64,000 bases of DNA from Alkalibacterium putridalgicola (GTDB taxonomy: Bacteria; Bacillota; Bacilli; Lactobacillales; Carnobacteriaceae_A): assembly GCF_900109825.1 (NCBI RefSeq), contig NZ_FOBL01000014.1, positions 1-64,000 of the forward strand. Direction: 5' to 3'. The stretch's first letter is position 1. Each line of letters opens with the position of its first letter. Shown in pieces: positions 16,859-24,167 of the stretch. The position numbers were made by a program, and so were the translations under genes. The notes under the pieces are model-generated. The model saw only the letters and a program-made list of their open reading frames with translations. It did no database searches and was not told the origin of the DNA.

Positions 16859-16996
16859 TTAGATATTCACCAAGGAAAACCGCAGGAAATTGAGAAAATC
16901 ATAAAGATACTAAGCTATCTGGAATTTATAGGAGAAACAAAATAAATAAAGGGTTTGAAGAAAGATGTGGAGCAGTATGCAGGTATTTTGTTGTGA
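16859..16996 (+). pseudogene. Duplicated 3' fragment of the Rgg gene
   Basis: It encodes LDIHQGKPQEIEKIIKIL and onward, matching the C-terminus of the Rgg protein at 14300, then a premature TAA at 16943, and continues in degenerate form to TGA at 16996. No start or DNA-binding region is present. It marks the left edge of a segmental duplication with an offset of about 1.8 kb that also carried the peptide leader and gene. Confidence 0.85.
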
Positions 16997-17062
16997 ACAT
17001 ATTCAATAAAAGGAATATATACGTATACAAATTGAATATCAGTGATAGAATAGAATATACAG

Positions 17063-17153
17063 TTTTGACGCAAAGCGTTACATTCTATTCTTTTTTTGTT
17101 TATCGATGGTATACTCGAGGTGTATTGGCTAATACCTTGAGAGGAGTGAGAGA
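17063..17153 (+). promoter_or_regulatory. Conserved leader of peptide gene, copy 2
   Basis: Second copy of the leader described at 15229, including the GGTATACTCGAGGTGTATTG core and the GAGAGGAGTG ribosome site. Confidence 0.6.
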
Positions 17154-17246
17154 ATGATACCATACGGCTGGGAAATCGCACCAGAACTATTGTCCTTTGT
17201 GATCGGCGCAAGTCCAATCTTTTTTAGAGTTTTACTGAAATTTTGA
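17154..17246 (+). CDS. 30-residue hydrophobic peptide, copy 2
   Basis: It begins MIPYGWEIAPELLSFVIG, nearly identical to copy 1, then diverges (ASPIFFRVLLKF at the end). Divergence is confined to the C-terminal third. In a pheromone family that part would be the specificity-determining segment; alternatively the tail is simply unconstrained. No exported-protein partner follows this copy. Confidence 0.6.
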   Translation: MIPYGWEIAPELLSFVIGASPIFFRVLLKF

Positions 17247-17406
17247 TTTAATTTTGTTTTAAGCTAGTGGGATTACCGACTCGCTTCGTCATGTAGGGAA
17301 AGCTCTAAATGCGTGGAGATATTATTATTTATGTCAATGGAAGTAAGAGAACAAGTCTTTTTTTTTGTCAAAAATCAAAATATAAAAAAATCGAGGGGGG
17401 ACATAT

Positions 17407-17739
17407 ATGTTGTCTATAAAACAAAAAAACATTGTAACTGCAGGCTACTTTATTTTACTAGTTGCTTCTTTAGGTTTTTATTCTATTTATTTGAATGATA
17501 ACAACGAAAGTTCTTCGCTTTTTCTATGGGTCGCTTTGATAGGCGCTGGTATATTAGGATGGAAAAACACAAAATTTCAGGGCAGAAAACAACTTGAACT
17601 TATCTGTCTAGAATTATTATGTATAGCAAATTTCCTAATCTTTTCCTTTTGGGACAATGAGTATGGTTTAAACTACTTCATTTCTGGAATCATCGGAGCA
17701 GTAATGGTTGTCTATATAAGACATAAAAAATTAAATTAA
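17407..17739 (+). CDS. Small membrane protein of unknown function
   Basis: A 110-residue protein with four membrane segments (about 9-28, 36-52, 65-82, 88-104). TCGAGGGGGG precedes the ATG by eight bases. It lies in the AT-rich accessory stretch and is followed 15 bases later by a short exported fragment. Not recognised. Confidence 0.5.
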   Translation: MLSIKQKNIVTAGYFILLVASLGFYSIYLNDNNESSSLFLWVALIGAGILGWKNTKFQGRKQLELICLELLCIANFLIFSFWDNEYGLNYFISGIIGAVMVVYIRHKKLN

Positions 17740-17754
17740 AGGGAGATAATAACT

Positions 17755-17937
17755 ATGAAAATCAACAAAAGAAAAAATCGCAAGGCATTCTTGGGCATAG
17801 CAGCAGCTATAGCACTACCTACAAGTATTACCCCATCGATGTCAGTATTTGCAAGTACTGCAAGTACAAAAGAAATTACAAAACAAAATCAGCCATATAC
17901 TTATGAAAAAACAAGGAAAGCAGGTATTTCCCAATGA
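17755..17937 (+). CDS. Short exported peptide, possibly a truncated gene
   Basis: 60 residues: a basic N-terminus (MKINKRKNRK), a hydrophobic core, an Ala-Ser cleavage region (VFASTAS) and only about 27 residues after it. AAAGGGAG precedes the ATG. Such a short tail after a long signal suggests the 5' remnant of a larger secreted-protein gene cut by a stop, but a genuine secreted peptide cannot be excluded. Confidence 0.45.
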   Translation: MKINKRKNRKAFLGIAAAIALPTSITPSMSVFASTASTKEITKQNQPYTYEKTRKAGISQ

Positions 17938-18064
17938 TCGACTCACTCAATAGAATCAGAAATTTTCGCCAGATTCTATGAACTGTTTTTGAAAAAGAGC
18001 TTGTAATTAAGTAGTCTAAAGTTAGTTGATAATAAGATACTAAATTATAAAGTGGGGGGATACG

Positions 18065-18907
18065 ATGTTAAAAATTGTAGGTGGAATAGTAATAGCTACT
18101 TTTTCTCTGGCTGCCTGTGAGAATGCAGATACAGCTCAGTATGCCGAAGAAGTTGAAGAGGCAAGCGAAGAGTTATCTGAAGTGGATAACGGGCGGTTCA
18201 GCGTAACGACCAGTGTTGAGAGAGATGAAGGTGCGGTAGAGACTGAGACAGAAGGTGTATTCGTGATGACGGACGAAGGGATGGACTGGCAGTCGTCCGT
18301 GGTCATGGAAGGACCTGACAGTGACGTCTCAACGAAAACAGAGCTTTCGTCTGTGGATTCAACTACATATGAACGTTTCGGTAGAGTCGATGAGGAAGGC
18401 AGATATATCGACCAGGATGGAGAAGTGGTCAATGATGCTGAATGGGTAAAAGCCGAGAAAGACTTTGGCTCTCCTCTGGAACCTTTGCTGGACATAGACC
18501 TCGATGAGTCGATGATCGATGACATAACGAAAGAAGAACGAAATGATACGGTGGTTTACACTGTAAATTACTCAGAGGCATTCTTGGAGCAACAGAAAGA
18601 AGAAAACCTGTCAGAGTTAGAAGATGAAGTGGAACGTTTACAGGATCTAAACGCTATCGAACAGATCATTCAGTCAGTCGAACACAATATCGCTTATCAG
18701 GAAGGCCTTTCTTATGAAGGGATCGTTCTGGAATCAGTCGTCGATAATGAGGGCGTGCTGGTCCAGTACACGCTGGAAACGGAAGTGCAAGAGTCTGTCG
18801 CCATCCAGCCAGACAGTGAGCCCGGAAGAATGACAACGACGAATGAGATTGAGATCCGGGAGTATAATGATCCGGGAATCGAAGACATGCTTGATGAGAT
18901 GGAGTGA
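18065..18907 (+). CDS. Lipoprotein, DUF6612/LppX-like
   Basis: A 280-residue protein with a lipobox (TFSLAACENAD; Cys at about 19). The mature part is very acidic (many Glu/Asp) and strand-rich, with the pattern of DUF6612-type lipoproteins related to the LppX/LolA fold, thought to hold hydrophobic ligands. GTGGGGGG precedes the ATG. It is monocistronic and ends at a strong terminator. Fold and function are inferred. Confidence 0.65.
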   Translation: MLKIVGGIVIATFSLAACENADTAQYAEEVEEASEELSEVDNGRFSVTTSVERDEGAVETETEGVFVMTDEGMDWQSSVVMEGPDSDVSTKTELSSVDSTTYERFGRVDEEGRYIDQDGEVVNDAEWVKAEKDFGSPLEPLLDIDLDESMIDDITKEERNDTVVYTVNYSEAFLEQQKEENLSELEDEVERLQDLNAIEQIIQSVEHNIAYQEGLSYEGIVLESVVDNEGVLVQYTLETEVQESVAIQPDSEPGRMTTTNEIEIREYNDPGIEDMLDEME

Positions 18908-18940
18908 ATACGCGTAAGACTTAAGTAGACATTTTGGAAG

Positions 18941-18988
18941 AACCCCCGATCTACATCTATTTATAGATAAAGTGGTCGGGGGGTTATT
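18941..18988 (+). terminator. Rho-independent terminator
   Basis: AACCCCCGA pairs with TCGGGGGGTT, with a further paired region in the loop; it follows the lipoprotein gene. Confidence 0.85.
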
Positions 18989-19094
18989 TAAAAGCTTTTA
19001 TCGTTGCAGCAACCATTATTTTCCAATTAACTGTAGAGAACAAATGCGAGAATGGTTCTCCTGTTAGTAGAATGTCTCAGTGATTCTAGTTAGT

Positions 19095-19470
19095 ACCGCC
19101 CAAGTGAGAATTAATATGAGTACTCCTAATGAGTACTCCATTGGCATTGCTCAAAGAGAATTTAGCCTGAGCACGTCCAATGAACGCCACATTAGCATTG
19201 CTCAAAGAGAATTTAGCCTGAGTACGTCCAATGAACGCATCATTGGCATTGCTCAAAGAGAATTTAGCCTGAGTACGTCGAATGAACGCATCATTGGCAT
19301 TGCTCAAACGGAATTTAGCCTGAGCACGTCGAATGAACGCCCCATTGGCATTGCTTAAACGGAATTCAACCTGAGTACGTCCAATGAACGCCTTATTAGC
19401 ATCACTCAAAGAGGAGTTGCCGGCAGTGCGCTTAATGAAAATCGTCTGAGTGTTGCTCAAGTGTACTTTT
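19095..19470. repeat. 51-bp tandem array (array B)
   Basis: ATTGCTCAAA-type segments begin at 19146, 19197, 19248, 19299, 19350, 19401 and 19452, exactly 51 bases apart; a degenerate unit precedes them. Each unit holds TGCTCA...TGAGCA and CCAATG...CATTGG inverted repeats. Because 51 is a multiple of three, both strands stay open for 90-130 codons, but neither frame has a ribosome site. It lies between a terminator and a small-gene cluster. Confidence 0.9.
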
Positions 19471-19724
19471 AACATAAAATACCTAACGTAAGTATTCGTT
19501 GATACAATCCTCGTATTGTGTGCACCTGCTAAAATGACTCGTCACATTTCAAAATGAACGTCGAAAAATAAAATGGTCGGATTACACTACCGTTTTACCA
19601 CTTCTCAGCTCAGATGGTATACAATAATAGCATCTGACTCATGTTTAAGTGATCTCGGATTAAAAGAAAAGGGCCGATAAATCATTATAATTTTGGCAAA
19701 TATATTATGAAGAGGCGCAAAAGT

Positions 19725-19796
19725 ATGTTGAGTACGGATTATATACTAATAATACTGATTATCTACGCTACAATGGTATGGAAAAGTCGAAAATGA
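19725..19796 (+). CDS. Possible 23-residue membrane peptide
   Basis: MLSTDYILIILIIYATMVWK plus SRK: a single membrane helix with a basic tail, after a weak GAAGAGG. Its TGA is followed by another small membrane gene 27 bases later. Size and shape fit a small membrane protein or toxin-like peptide; the call rests only on the frame. Confidence 0.3.
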   Translation: MLSTDYILIILIIYATMVWKSRK

Positions 19797-19823
19797 ATGA
19801 CTTTAGAAGGGAGGAGAAGTCTA

Positions 19824-20057
19824 ATGGAGAGAAGCAATAACAAAGAACTGCAGCTCATCGCAAAAGTCGTCACGCTTATCATGCTGTCATATATCGTTCC
19901 GGTATTTGGCATTGTCTTTTCAACATACATATTAACAAGTTCTGATATCATCAGATATGCAACCTGGGTCAAAGCACTATCCTCGATATCGCTGATCCTT
20001 CAGCTAATGGTTATTTTAGGCATGGTCATCGGCTGGCTGACGTGGCTATTCAGTTGA
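19824..20057 (+). CDS. Small two-helix membrane protein
   Basis: The start ATG 19824 (MERSNNKELQ) has GGGAGGAG eight bases upstream. The product is 77 residues with membrane segments at about 13-35 and 52-75. It is followed at 20143 by another small membrane protein. No family recognised. Confidence 0.5.
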   Translation: MERSNNKELQLIAKVVTLIMLSYIVPVFGIVFSTYILTSSDIIRYATWVKALSSISLILQLMVILGMVIGWLTWLFS

Positions 20058-20142
20058 GGCTATGCAAAGATACACTTTCTGATAGGGTACAATATACTCA
20101 GGAAACCTAGTGTGGTTAAGTAGAGGAGATGAAGCATTCATC

Positions 20143-20388
20143 ATGACAATGAAACTAAGAATACCTATCTTGTTTGCGATATTGTCGGTCACAGCAGCCG
20201 TTTATGAAAGCTTACCAGGATTATTTTTGTCTACTGATAATTACTTCTTGTACAGTTCTCAGTATATATTGACGATTATATCGTTGTTTTATTTGCTTGA
20301 AAAAATGAAGTTTAACGAGAAAGAGGTTAAGCTTTCAAGTGGCATGATCATTGTGGCAGCAACCGTAATGTTCGAACTATTTATATAG
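20143..20388 (+). CDS. Small membrane protein
   Basis: About 81 residues from ATG 20143; GAGGAG lies 14 bases upstream, somewhat far, and a GTG at 20110 with AGGAAA is an alternative start. Three hydrophobic segments. A near copy of its 3' half (21347-21501) lies 1.1 kb away, showing local duplication. Function unknown. Confidence 0.5.
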   Translation: MTMKLRIPILFAILSVTAAVYESLPGLFLSTDNYFLYSSQYILTIISLFYLLEKMKFNEKEVKLSSGMIIVAATVMFELFI

Positions 20389-20444
20389 AAAAATTTAAAG
20401 ACGACACTAGAGCAAATCTAAAGTCATCTTTAAATCAACTGTTA

Positions 20445-20798
20445 TTATTTATGGTAATCTATTTTCTTGATGAACTGAGCTAATCCATCGATATCGTCAG
20501 TGTCTAGAGCACCAATTTTTGTGACGCTGTCTAAATGTGTTCTATTCACTTTCAGTACGCTTCCCACATCGATCCATGATGGTTTTTTCAGACCGGCTTC
20601 TTTCCAGTGTTTTATTGGGTAATACTGCTTTCTGATTTTAGAAGATTTACTCTCATACTGGCTTGTCAGTCGAAAAAAGCTTAATTCTTCTTTATACGTT
20701 TTTAAGATGAGTACTGGACGTCTCTTCCCACCTGTTCCATCTAAATATGAGACATAAAGTCCTACTACATCATTGGGGCTAATAGTCTTGTTCATCAT
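20445..20798 (-). CDS. PemK/MazF-like toxin of a type II toxin-antitoxin pair
   Basis: About 117 residues. The start is inside the antitoxin gene (MMNKTISPNDVVG), overlapping it by 20 bases, with no strong site, so translation is probably coupled. It has the PemK/MazF barrel pattern: GKRRPVLIL (about 22-30), a strand with LTSQ, then PSWIDVGSVLKVNRT. Family members are mRNA endonucleases. The partner is a RelB/DinJ-like antitoxin rather than a MazE-type one. The toxin call is likely but the sequence is divergent. Confidence 0.7.
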   Translation of the reverse strand: MMNKTISPNDVVGLYVSYLDGTGGKRRPVLILKTYKEELSFFRLTSQYESKSSKIRKQYYPIKHWKEAGLKKPSWIDVGSVLKVNRTHLDSVTKIGALDTDDIDGLAQFIKKIDYHK

Positions 20799-21063
20799 CT
20801 TTGAACCATGCATCGACGTCTTCTTTAGTAGTGAGTTTCTTTACAGGCACATCTTCTGCAGCTTTAGATAAATTCAAGGCTGCTTTTTGCTTATCTGTCA
20901 ACTTTAATTCAAAAGGTAGTCCGCCATCCGCTACGACGCGTTTGTAAAAGGCATTTAAAACAGCTGTCTGATTTAAACCGAGTTCATTGAAAATGAGATC
21001 AGCTTCTTCTGCAAGGTTTTTGTCGATCTGAACTTGGATACGCTTTTTTTCTTTTACACTCAT
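20779..21063 (-). CDS. RelB/DinJ-family antitoxin
   Basis: A 94-residue protein. The N-terminal ribbon-helix-helix is at about 5-45 (KRIQVQIDKNLAEEADLIFNE, then LGLNQTAVLNAFYKRVV), and GGLPFELKL is a hallmark of RelB/DinJ. The acidic C-terminal tail would cover the toxin. AGGAGGT precedes the ATG. It lies first in the operon, as antitoxins usually do, and has an inverted repeat around its -10 box for autoregulation. Confidence 0.85.
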   Translation of the reverse strand: MSVKEKKRIQVQIDKNLAEEADLIFNELGLNQTAVLNAFYKRVVADGGLPFELKLTDKQKAALNLSKAAEDVPVKKLTTKEDVDAWFKDDEQDY

Positions 21064-21074
21064 AAGAATACCTC

Positions 21075-21113
21075 CTAGTACACTATAAGTTAATTATACT
21101 CACATTGTACTAG
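21075..21113 (-). promoter_or_regulatory. Promoter/operator of the toxin-antitoxin pair
   Basis: CTAGTACA (21075-21082) and TGTACTAG (21106-21113) are perfect 8-bp inverted arms flanking a TATAAT -10 (21093-21098, minus strand), a likely site for antitoxin or complex binding. Confidence 0.65.
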
Positions 21114-21182
21114 TAAGTGAGTGAAATTACAACATTACTGATTGGCTTAATTTCGATGGAGTAGGCGGGACAATTAATAATG

Positions 21183-21270
21183 GAACTATTGCTTTCTTGG
21201 CGGTGTAAGTTTTGCTACAATAGAGAAAAATAAACATATACATATTGAGGTATACACAAAAAAGATGTTG
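21183..21270 (+). repeat. Duplicated promoter segment
   Basis: GCTTTCTTGG.GGTGTAAGTTTTGCTACAATAG matches the leader of the gene at 22083 (21993-22080). It keeps TTTCTT and TACAAT with a 17-bp spacer and the ATACATATTGAG run, but no gene with an evident start follows directly. It is the left edge of a shuffled duplication. Confidence 0.65.
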
Positions 21271-21346
21271 GGTATATAATACTTTCAAAATTACAGTCGA
21301 ACATTGATTCATAATCTATTGATTAAAAGTTGAGGGATTATACATA

Positions 21347-21501
21347 CTGAGGATTACTTATTGTACAGTTCTCAATATATATTGACGATTATATCTTTGT
21401 TTTACTTATTTGAGAAAATAAAGTTCAACGAGAAAGAGATTAAGCTTTCAAGTGGCATAATCATTGTGGCAGCAACCGTTATGTTCGAAGTGTTTGTATA
21501 G
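21347..21501 (+). pseudogene. Duplicated 3' fragment of the small membrane gene at 20143
   Basis: About 150 bases nearly identical to the last half of the gene at 20143 (TATATATTGACGATTATAT, then GTGGCAGCAACCGT), ending in a TAG. It has no start region. It lies just after the duplicated promoter segment. Confidence 0.8.
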
Positions 21502-21633
21502 AACAATTCAAAGCTAAAAGTGCTAAAACTTAAGATTAGATATAAACATTTACAATCGAGAAGCAAAGTTCTCATCTGATTTTAAATTTTTTGAAGCGAC
21601 ATCAGCTATATTATTATGTGAGGAGAGATAAGT

Positions 21634-21894
21634 ATGGTTAAAGGAATAATTGGCAGTGTATTTATTTTAGCGTCTGCTATTCTTTACAGCACAAAATATT
21701 TGTCAGCTGCTTTGATAAGTGTAAACAGTGGTTCATGGGGTGAAGACCGATTTATACAGGCATTAACTTATACCCCGGATATATTTAATCTATTTATATA
21801 TCTGTCTTTTGGAGCAGGAATACTGTTGATTCTGTGGTATATCAGTGAAATCAACCAGAAAGCTGAAAAAGAGTCGGATAGCATTGATGATTAA
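21634..21894 (+). CDS. Small two-helix membrane protein
   Basis: 86 residues with membrane segments at about 5-25 and 53-72 and a charged tail (EKESDSIDD). TGAGGAGAG precedes the ATG. It is followed by a terminator. Unrecognised. Confidence 0.5.
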   Translation: MVKGIIGSVFILASAILYSTKYLSAALISVNSGSWGEDRFIQALTYTPDIFNLFIYLSFGAGILLILWYISEINQKAEKESDSIDD

Positions 21895-21902
21895 TTGTTA
21901 AT

Positions 21903-21962
21903 AAAATCTCTCGCAGACAGCTCAGACTTAATGAAGTGAACTGTTCGCGAGGGATTTTATTT
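21903..21962 (+). terminator. Rho-independent terminator
   Basis: AAAATCTCTCGC pairs with GCGAGGGATTTT, followed by T-rich sequence. Confidence 0.75.
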
Positions 21963-22002
21963 TATAGTGAAACATTAATATTAATCTAATGCCAACAACC
22001 GC

Positions 22003-22031
22003 TTTCTTGAAGGTGTGAGTTTTGCTACAAT
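22003..22031 (+). promoter_or_regulatory. Promoter of the DUF5050-like gene
   Basis: TTTCTT (22003-22008) and TACAAT (22026-22031) with a 17-bp spacer, conserved in the duplicated segment at 21193-21221. Confidence 0.5.
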
Positions 22032-22082
22032 AGAAGAAATAAACCTATACATATTGAGAAACTTACAGAAAGGGATGCGGGG

Positions 22083-23534
22083 ATGCCGAATAAAATACTG
22101 AACTATCTTAATCTGCTTCTGCGAAGTGCCTTATTTCTTTACCTGCCAGTCGTTTTACTGCTTTCACTCCTGTACCAGATCGTCTTTGGCGTAGCGATGC
22201 GTTTTGACTGGCTAACGGTCCTTGGATATTTAGGTGTTGTAGTGAGCTGGATGTATTCGAGATACAAACATAGACTTGAGGAAGAACAAATCAGTGATGT
22301 CAAACATCTGGAACGGACATTAAATCAGAACCGCTGGGAAATCATCGACCGCAGAAGAGATACGATCATTGCCAGGCCCACCTTTGACTTGCCTTTTAGT
22401 CTGATCATCGATGATAGAGTAGAAATCCACTATAAAGAGGATACAGCGACAATCAGTGGGCCACTGCATTACGTGACGATTTTGTCGGAAACTATTCGCG
22501 AAGGATCGCCTGAAAAGAAATGGAAGTTCAGAAAAGTATTCGGACTGATATTCTCATTAATATTCTTTCCACTCCCATTTATCCGAGAAAGTGGTATCTT
22601 GTGGGAAGTGGATGTCATGAAGCACAATGCAGATGCATCTGAAAAGGCTGAGGCTATGTTAGTCGAAGGTGAGTTTCAGCCTATAGTCGAAAACATCAAC
22701 AATGATGGATTGGGCGCAGAAGATACTGATCATATCTTCTACGTTCATGGGGACTCTTCAGTCATCAAGACAGATAAAGATCTGAATTTTGAAGAGACTC
22801 TTGTGAGAAATAACAACTTTAATACTTTTAGGAATATCAATCTCACAGGGGACTGGCTCTACTTAACTAATAACGAAACAATGCGTCGGATGAAGACAGA
22901 CGGGACAGAGGAACAAGTCCTGTATGACCTGGGGTATACCACGGATGTCCATGTTACAGAGGAAGGCATTTACTTCATCAACACGGTGGACCACTTCAAC
23001 GTTTACCGCATGGATCTGAATGGAGAAAATCTCAAGCGGCTGATGGATGTCGAAGCCAGTGACCTTGCCGTATACGGTGATGAGTTGTTTGTCAGTTATG
23101 ACAGCGTCGTCGAACGCAGGAATCTTGACGGCACTGGGAATGAAGTGATACTCAATGAATCAGCGAGAGATTTAGTCAGGCATGATGGCTATTATTATTA
23201 TATTGGCTCTGACGGAAAATTGTATAAACGCAATGAAAATCAGGCATCGGATACAACAGTGCTGGTAGACAGAGCAGTCGGGACGTATACACTGACAGAA
23301 GATAAAGTCATTTATACGCTTAGTTCTGACAATGATATTCATCCGAGTCATGGCATTCACGAGACGGACCATAATGGTTCTCCAAGTAAACGCGTCTATG
23401 CCACAAACTATGCGGACAGTCTGACCAAAGTTGGAGACTCGATCCTGTTTCGTACCACGAGCGGTCTTGGAACGATGGAAATGAAGCGGTATGATTTGAA
23501 AAGCGATAAAATTGGCGGCATCTACATTGAGTGA
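22083..23534 (+). CDS. Membrane-anchored DUF5050-like beta-propeller protein, paralogue 1
   Basis: A 483-residue protein: two N-terminal membrane segments (about 10-55), a cytoplasmic-looking domain (about 60-150), another membrane segment (about 155-178) and a C-terminal repeat domain (about 215-483). The repeats read like DWLYLTNNETMRRMKTDG, FNVYRMDLNGENLKRL and GYYYYIGSDGKLYKR, the YYY/DG pattern of DUF5050 propellers. A paralogue of the same length lies at 27189. Such domains are thought to be extracellular sensors or scaffolds; the function is unknown. Confidence 0.7.
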   Translation: MPNKILNYLNLLLRSALFLYLPVVLLLSLLYQIVFGVAMRFDWLTVLGYLGVVVSWMYSRYKHRLEEEQISDVKHLERTLNQNRWEIIDRRRDTIIARPTFDLPFSLIIDDRVEIHYKEDTATISGPLHYVTILSETIREGSPEKKWKFRKVFGLIFSLIFFPLPFIRESGILWEVDVMKHNADASEKAEAMLVEGEFQPIVENINNDGLGAEDTDHIFYVHGDSSVIKTDKDLNFEETLVRNNNFNTFRNINLTGDWLYLTNNETMRRMKTDGTEEQVLYDLGYTTDVHVTEEGIYFINTVDHFNVYRMDLNGENLKRLMDVEASDLAVYGDELFVSYDSVVERRNLDGTGNEVILNESARDLVRHDGYYYYIGSDGKLYKRNENQASDTTVLVDRAVGTYTLTEDKVIYTLSSDNDIHPSHGIHETDHNGSPSKRVYATNYADSLTKVGDSILFRTTSGLGTMEMKRYDLKSDKIGGIYIE

Positions 23535-23574
23535 TTCTGTAAAGGATAGCGAACAAGAAATCAATATCAAATAT

Positions 23575-23615
23575 AAAGACCTCTATTCTCATCTAGAGAA
23601 AACAGAGGTCTTTTA
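23575..23615 (+). terminator. Rho-independent terminator
   Basis: AAAGACCTCT pairs with AGAGGTCTTT, followed by TAT-rich sequence. Confidence 0.8.
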
Positions 23616-23634
23616 TGATTTATTATAAAAAGTT

Positions 23635-23660
23635 TGTAAGATTTTGATGGTTGGTGCGTC
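23635..23660 (+). promoter_or_regulatory. ECF-type promoter before the sigma factor gene
   Basis: TGTAAG at 23635-23640 and CGTC at 23657-23660, 16 bases apart, resemble the TGWAAC/CGTC elements read by ECF sigma factors, so the sigma factor may drive its own operon. Confidence 0.5.
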
Positions 23661-23684
23661 TTATATATAGGAGGTGAGAAAGCG

Positions 23685-24167
23685 GTGGAACTTGAAGAGA
23701 TATACGCATTGTATTTTAAGGATGTATATTACTTTGTATTAAGCTTAACCAGAGATAAGCATCTGGCAGAAGATATTACGTCTGAAACGTTTTTAAAAGC
23801 ATTGAAGTCTCTGGATAGTTTTAAAGGGGAGAGTGATATTCACGTCTGGCTTTTTCAGATTGCTAAAAACACCTATTACTCCCATCTGAGGAAATCAAAG
23901 AAGGAGACGGGACTTGATTCCATAGGAGAAATAGAAGCTGAAACAGATATCGAAAAGATTGTCTCTTCAAAAGAAGAAGCGATGGCTGTACATAAAGTTC
24001 TCCATCAGCTTTCTGAACCTTACAAAGAAGTCTTTACGTTGAGGTTATTTGGAGAACTGAGCTTCAAACAGATTGCTGAACTATTTGGTAAAACCGATAA
24101 CTGGGCTTGTGTGACCTTTTATAGAGCGAAAGTAAAAATAAGAGAAGAAATGAGGAAGAACAAATGA
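23685..24167 (+). CDS. ECF-subfamily RNA polymerase sigma factor
   Basis: A 160-residue sigma-70 relative with region 2 (YALYFKDVYYFVLSL through DITSETFLKALKSLDSFKGES) and region 4 (EPYKEVFTLRLFGELSFKQIAELFGKTDNW). Start GTG 23685 follows AGGAGGTGAGAAAG. It overlaps the anti-sigma gene by four bases (ATGA), so the pair is translationally coupled. Such factors respond to envelope stress after release from the membrane-bound partner. Confidence 0.92.
   Translation: MELEEIYALYFKDVYYFVLSLTRDKHLAEDITSETFLKALKSLDSFKGESDIHVWLFQIAKNTYYSHLRKSKKETGLDSIGEIEAETDIEKIVSSKEEAMAVHKVLHQLSEPYKEVFTLRLFGELSFKQIAELFGKTDNWACVTFYRAKVKIREEMRKNK

Noticed and set aside
19080-19475. Open frames of 92 codons (+) and 129 codons (-) across array B, resembling repeat proteins
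   Set aside because: They follow from the 51-base period (17 codons), lack ribosome sites, and sister arrays with 52-base units are not open.
21127-21312. 61-codon minus-strand frame upstream of the toxin-antitoxin pair
   Set aside because: It lies across a duplicated promoter segment and has no ribosome site.
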